NCBI RefSeq assembly: GCF_030503615.1
Contig: NZ_CP129963.1
Location: 186,001 to 250,000 of the forward strand
Length of the DNA stretch: 64,000 bases
Direction: 5' to 3'
Source: Sphingobacterium sp. BN32
GTDB lineage: Bacteria > Bacteroidota > Bacteroidia > Sphingobacteriales > Sphingobacteriaceae
The position numbers were made by a program, and so were the translations under genes. Below are positions 60,830-64,000 of this stretch, in pieces (the first letter of the stretch is position 1; each line of letters opens with the position of its first letter). A model generated the notes under the pieces. It worked only from the letters and a program-made list of their open reading frames with translations, was not told where the DNA came from and made no database searches.

Positions 60830-62473
60830 ATGTTAAAAAGAATATGCGCAACATTGTTATTTCTAGGCTTTTGCACAATTGCAAGCGCGCAAGTAGAAAG
60901 ACCGAAGTTGGTCGTAGGCCTAATGGTCGACCAAATGCGATGGGATTACCTGTATCGCTTTGCAGATCGCTACGGTAATGACGGGTTCAAACGCCTGTTA
61001 AAAGAAGGATATTCCTGTGAGAATACGTTGATCGATTATGTGCCTACTTTTACGGCTATCGGTCACAGCTCGGTCTACACAGGTTCCGTACCTTCCATTC
61101 ATGGCATCGCTGGTAACGACTGGATCGAGCAGCAAACCGGAAACCCCATGTATTGTACGCAAGACGATGCGGTTGAAGGTGTAGGGACGATCGAAAAAGA
61201 AGGCAAACAATCACCGCGCAACCTATTGGCTTCCACAGTGACCGATCAACTTAAATTAGCAACAAACTTCAATTCAAAAGTTGTTGGAATTGCGATCAAA
61301 GACCGCGGTGGTATTCTACCGGCAGGACACTTCGCAGATGCGGCATACTGGTTTGAGGCCAAGTCGGGCGATTGGATCTCAAGCACCTATTACATGAAGA
61401 ACTTACCATCCTGGGTGACTAACTTCAACAAGCAGAAACTAGCCGATAAATACCTTAAACAGGATTGGAATACGCTTTACCCAATCGAAACCTATGCAAA
61501 CAATAGTGTTGCCGATGATAATGAGTATGAAGGAAAATGGGCAGGTGAAGAGAAACCAACATTCCCGAGAAAGACTTCGCTGTTGATGAAAGATGCTGGC
61601 TATGAATTGATCAAATCCACGCCTTTCGGAAACCAGATTACTTTAGACTTTGCGAAAGAGGCGATCAAAAACGAACAGTTAGGAAACAATCCAAAGAAAG
61701 CGACAGATTTCCTTTGCGTTAGTCTTTCCGCAACCGATTATGTTGGTCATCGCTACTCCTTATCTTCTGTAGAAATTGAAGATATCTACCTGCGCTTAGA
61801 TCAGGAGTTGGCAGCCTTCTTTAAATACCTGGACCAAACGGTAGGAAAAGGAAATTATACCTTCTTCCTAACGGCAGATCATGCAGCTTCCTACAACTCA
61901 CGCTACTTTATGGATATGCGCGGTAATGGCGGATACTTCTTCTCTAGACAACTGCACCGCAATTTGAACGAGTCCTTGAAGGAAGAGTTTGGTGTTGACA
62001 ATCTGGTAAGAAGCTTAATGAATTATCAGGTTCATCTGAATTATACAGCAATCGAGCAGGGTAAATTGGATGAAGAGAAAGTGAAGAAGTCCATAATCAA
62101 ACAATTGCGTCATGAAGATGGCGTGGCTTATGTGGTTGATGTGGAAGGCGGCGAGAACATGCTATTGCCTGCACCCTTGCGCGAAAAAATTATCAATGGC
62201 TATAACCGCAAGCGTAGCGGTGCTATTCAGATCATCACCGAACCGCAATGGTATGATGGTACGCCACGTTCTACCGGTACGACCCATGGAACCTGGACAC
62301 CTTATGACTCGCACATCCCATTAGTATTTATGGGCTGGGGAATCAAACACGGGAAAACGAATAAAGTCGTTCATGTAACAGACATTGCGCCGACGCTTTC
62401 ATCGCTCCTGCATGTTATGGAACCTAACGGTTCCATCGGACAACCCATTGTCGAGGTTTTAGGGAACAATTAA
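60830..62473 (+). CDS. pafA: PafA-type alkaline phosphatase
   Basis: 547 residues with a signal peptide ending IASAQ (about 21), almost the same length as the Elizabethkingia PafA (546). The key residues are visible: Asp34 in LMVDQMRWDY, nucleophile Thr75 in PTFTAIGHSS, Asn96 in GIAGNDWIE, and Lys157/Arg159 in IAIKDRGG, the Asn-Lys-Arg set typical of PafA monoesterases. Metal ligands lie in SATDYVGHRYS and LTADHAASYN. It releases phosphate from organic monoesters in the periplasm and is not known to need high phosphate limitation. 15 bp after uvrA. Confidence 0.93.
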   Translation: MLKRICATLLFLGFCTIASAQVERPKLVVGLMVDQMRWDYLYRFADRYGNDGFKRLLKEGYSCENTLIDYVPTFTAIGHSSVYTGSVPSIHGIAGNDWIEQQTGNPMYCTQDDAVEGVGTIEKEGKQSPRNLLASTVTDQLKLATNFNSKVVGIAIKDRGGILPAGHFADAAYWFEAKSGDWISSTYYMKNLPSWVTNFNKQKLADKYLKQDWNTLYPIETYANNSVADDNEYEGKWAGEEKPTFPRKTSLLMKDAGYELIKSTPFGNQITLDFAKEAIKNEQLGNNPKKATDFLCVSLSATDYVGHRYSLSSVEIEDIYLRLDQELAAFFKYLDQTVGKGNYTFFLTADHAASYNSRYFMDMRGNGGYFFSRQLHRNLNESLKEEFGVDNLVRSLMNYQVHLNYTAIEQGKLDEEKVKKSIIKQLRHEDGVAYVVDVEGGENMLLPAPLREKIINGYNRKRSGAIQIITEPQWYDGTPRSTGTTHGTWTPYDSHIPLVFMGWGIKHGKTNKVVHVTDIAPTLSSLLHVMEPNGSIGQPIVEVLGNN

Positions 62474-62479
62474 AATTAG

Positions 62480-62487
62480 TACATTTG
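62480..62487 (+). promoter_or_regulatory. Putative -7 box TACATTTG for the Rrf2 gene
   Basis: TACATTTG fits TAnnTTTG, 32 nt before the ATG at 62520 and 6 nt after the pafA stop. Confidence 0.5.
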
Positions 62488-62519
62488 AGGAACAAGGGGT
62501 AGTTTACCTATTTATAAAT

Positions 62520-62966
62520 ATGCTTTCAAAGAAAACAAAATACGCTATCAAAGCCCTAATGGTATTGGGCAGGAATTTCGGAAAAGAACCCATGCAAATC
62601 GGTAAGATTGCGGAGGAAGAACGTATTCCAAAGAAATTTCTAGAACAAATTCTATTAGAGATGCGAAATGCCGGAATTTTGTACTCTAAGAAGGGTGCCG
62701 GGGGTGGCTATAGCCTGAACAAAGCACCGGAGGATATTTATTTATCTCAGGTTATGCGTCTGATCGACGGGCCGATCGCTTTGCTTCCTTGTGTCAGCCT
62801 GAACTTCTACCGCTCTTGTGAAGAATGTGTGGAGGAGCATGCCTGCGGTATTCGTGATGTATTTGTAGAGGTACGAAATGCCATGCTGCAGATATTGAAT
62901 GATACCAGCATTTCCCACTTAATCAATAAAGAAAAGGAATTGAACTTAGATGTGGATTCCAACTAA
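62520..62966 (+). CDS. Rrf2 family transcriptional regulator
   Basis: 148 residues. The winged helix reads KTKYAIKALMVLGRNFGKEPMQIGKIAEEERIPKKFLEQILLEMRNAGILYSKKGAGGGYSL, standard for Rrf2. The sensing loop has four cysteines: LPCVSLNFYRSCEECVEEHACGIRD. IscR/NsrR-type members use three Cys to hold an iron-sulfur cluster, so cluster sensing is possible, while the CymR branch needs none. In other Bacteroidota, similar genes lie near sulfate or cysteine assimilation operons; no such operon is in this window. Confidence 0.9.
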   Translation: MLSKKTKYAIKALMVLGRNFGKEPMQIGKIAEEERIPKKFLEQILLEMRNAGILYSKKGAGGGYSLNKAPEDIYLSQVMRLIDGPIALLPCVSLNFYRSCEECVEEHACGIRDVFVEVRNAMLQILNDTSISHLINKEKELNLDVDSN

Positions 62967-62979
62967 ATAAATCTTAAAT

Positions 62980-63016
62980 AGATCACTGAAAGATGCCTAG
63001 CGGTTTTCAGTGATCT
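62980..63016. terminator. Hairpin between the convergent Rrf2 and murF genes
   Basis: AGATCACTGAAA (62980-62991) pairs perfectly with TTTCAGTGATCT (63005-63016). Neither side has a strong T run, so it may be a weak bidirectional terminator. Confidence 0.65.
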
Positions 63017-63045
63017 ATTCTAAACAAATAGCTTGGCTGTAACTC

Positions 63046-64000
63046 TTACAGCAAATCCACCAATTTCTCAAAAGCCATCCCTCGAGAAGCTTTCAATAAA
63101 ATCATATAGCCGGATAATGGAGCTTGACTTAGGTTTTGTCGAAGGTCCTCTGTAGTTTCATAATATTCCGCCTCGCTATCGCGTTGCGCAAAAAAGGCTT
63201 TGCCCACAAATATCAACTTATCGACGCCAATGGATTTTGCCTTCTCGATGACCTTGCGATGCTCTACTTCACTTTCATCCCCCATCTCGAACATGTCACC
63301 CAGAATAATTGCTTTTTTATCCGCCTCAATTACTTCAATATTTCCCAATGCCGCAGCCATGCTGCTTGCGTTCGCATTGTAATAATCCGCGATAATCGTA
63401 TTGTTGTTGGTTTTTACAACCTGGGAACGGTTGTTCTGCGGAACATAGCCGCTTAAACCCTTATTAATTTCCTCTGCATGCAAATCGAAGTGCAAACCCA
63501 ATGCCACCGCCGCCAACATATTTTCCGTATTGTAAGCACCCGTTAAGTTGGTATGAACCTTATAGATCACCTCATCCTGCTCAACTTGCTTCCAGAAAAT
63601 AGTCAATAAAGGATCGGCTTTCACTAAACCACCTTTTACCGTATTTGTATCGGAGAAGCCATACCAAATAATATGCTTTAAGTCGCGCGCCTCAGCCATC
63701 GCTCTTAACTCGGTATTATCACCCTGAATAAAGGCTAAGCCATGATGTTCTTTTAAAAAGTCGTAAAGCTCGCCTTTCGTCTTCTTTACCCCCTCAAAAG
63801 AACCGAATCCTTCCAGATGTGCCTTGCCGACGTTCGTAATAAGGCCATGGGTAGGTTGCGCGATACTGCACAGAAAAGCAATCTCTTCTTGGTGATTGGC
63901 ACCCATTTCAATAATCGCAATTTCCAAATCCTTGGGTAGCGATAGAATGGTTAAGGGCACACCGATATGGTTATTTAGGTTACCTTTTGTAGCAAAGGTT
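63046..64000 (-). CDS. murF: UDP-N-acetylmuramoyl-tripeptide--D-alanyl-D-alanine ligase MurF, N-terminus outside the window
   Basis: The frame is open to the window edge; the residues before the first candidate start read TFATKGNLNNHIGVPLTIL, the conserved Mur ligase region just after the ATP loop. Further motifs are IIEMGANHQEEIAFLCSIAQPTHGLITNVGKAHLEGFGS, NLTGAYNTENMLAAVALG, NRSQVV, DYYNANASSMAAAL and ILGDMFEMGDE. The missing ~100 residues hold the N-terminal domain and the GKT loop. It adds D-Ala-D-Ala to the muropeptide precursor in the cytoplasm. Confidence 0.95.
   Translation of the reverse strand, partial: TFATKGNLNNHIGVPLTILSLPKDLEIAIIEMGANHQEEIAFLCSIAQPTHGLITNVGKAHLEGFGSFEGVKKTKGELYDFLKEHHGLAFIQGDNTELRAMAEARDLKHIIWYGFSDTNTVKGGLVKADPLLTIFWKQVEQDEVIYKVHTNLTGAYNTENMLAAVALGLHFDLHAEEINKGLSGYVPQNNRSQVVKTNNNTIIADYYNANASSMAAALGNIEVIEADKKAIILGDMFEMGDESEVEHRKVIEKAKSIGVDKLIFVGKAFFAQRDSEAEYYETTEDLRQNLSQAPLSGYMILLKASRGMAFEKLVDLL

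Overview
The window reads as chromosomal DNA of a Bacteroidota bacterium close to Sphingobacterium/Pedobacter (Sphingobacteriaceae). Three things point there. It carries SusC/SusD pairs, carboxypeptidase-regulatory-domain TonB receptors, DUF4374, DUF4998 and DUF4293 proteins, a NagB-PIG-L fusion and PafA. It has repeated TAnnTTTG promoter boxes of the Bacteroidota type, and starts without clear Shine-Dalgarno sequences. Base composition looks moderately AT-rich by eye. No phage, IS element, CRISPR array or rRNA operon was seen; the only RNA gene found is a tRNA-Gly(GCC).

Layout. 1-5.6 kb: end of a LOG-family gene, glucuronate isomerase, a secreted beta-propeller protein, a TlpA-type thioredoxin and a two-domain NagB/PIG-L amino-sugar enzyme. 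6.3-14 kb: an iron-acquisition block of two TonB-dependent receptors, an AraC regulator and a DUF4374 lipoprotein, with shared TTTAGA-N5-TCTAAA palindromes in the promoters. 14-20 kb: small membrane and exported proteins, Kbl, TypA/BipA, a Rieske protein and an aldehyde dehydrogenase. 20.3-22.8 kb: a collapsed polysaccharide-utilisation locus (susC fused by deletion to the tail of an F5/8-type lipoprotein gene, then DUF4998) lying between two ~190-bp direct repeats that carry the 3' end of the ecotin gene. 22.7-29 kb: ecotin, an Asp/Glu racemase, DUF4407, an M3 peptidase and small membrane proteins. 29-40 kb: TruA, an ABC exporter, Ung, DUF6695 with Lrp, SufBCD and an MFS exporter. 40-45 kb: an intact SusC/SusD pair. 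45-53 kb: tRNA-Gly, an FAD enzyme, LemA with two TPM proteins, a second TlpA protein, RadA and an ECF sigma factor with a membrane partner. 53-64 kb: M19 dipeptidase and beta-lactamase-fold hydrolase, XseAB, UvrA, PafA, an Rrf2 regulator and the start-less end of MurF.

The most unusual signal is not a protein. Six gene-free spacers, near 5.6-6.2, 8.7-9.2, 27.6-27.8, 31.4-31.7, 45.0-45.3 and 50.6-50.8 kb, contain degenerate 7-bp tandem repeats (GNNNTTA on the left, TAANNNC on the right). In at least four of them the two arrays form inverted pairs of 16-19 perfectly matching bp. The arrays often run into the stop codons of the flanking genes. Inside them sit further repeat families: a GAACCAGGAAAGGAAGGAT inverted element, an 11-bp-period AAACCCAAT element, an AGACGTTT hairpin, a TTGG microsatellite and a 77-bp tandem repeat. 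They look like a modular family of intergenic repeats placed mostly at convergent gene ends.
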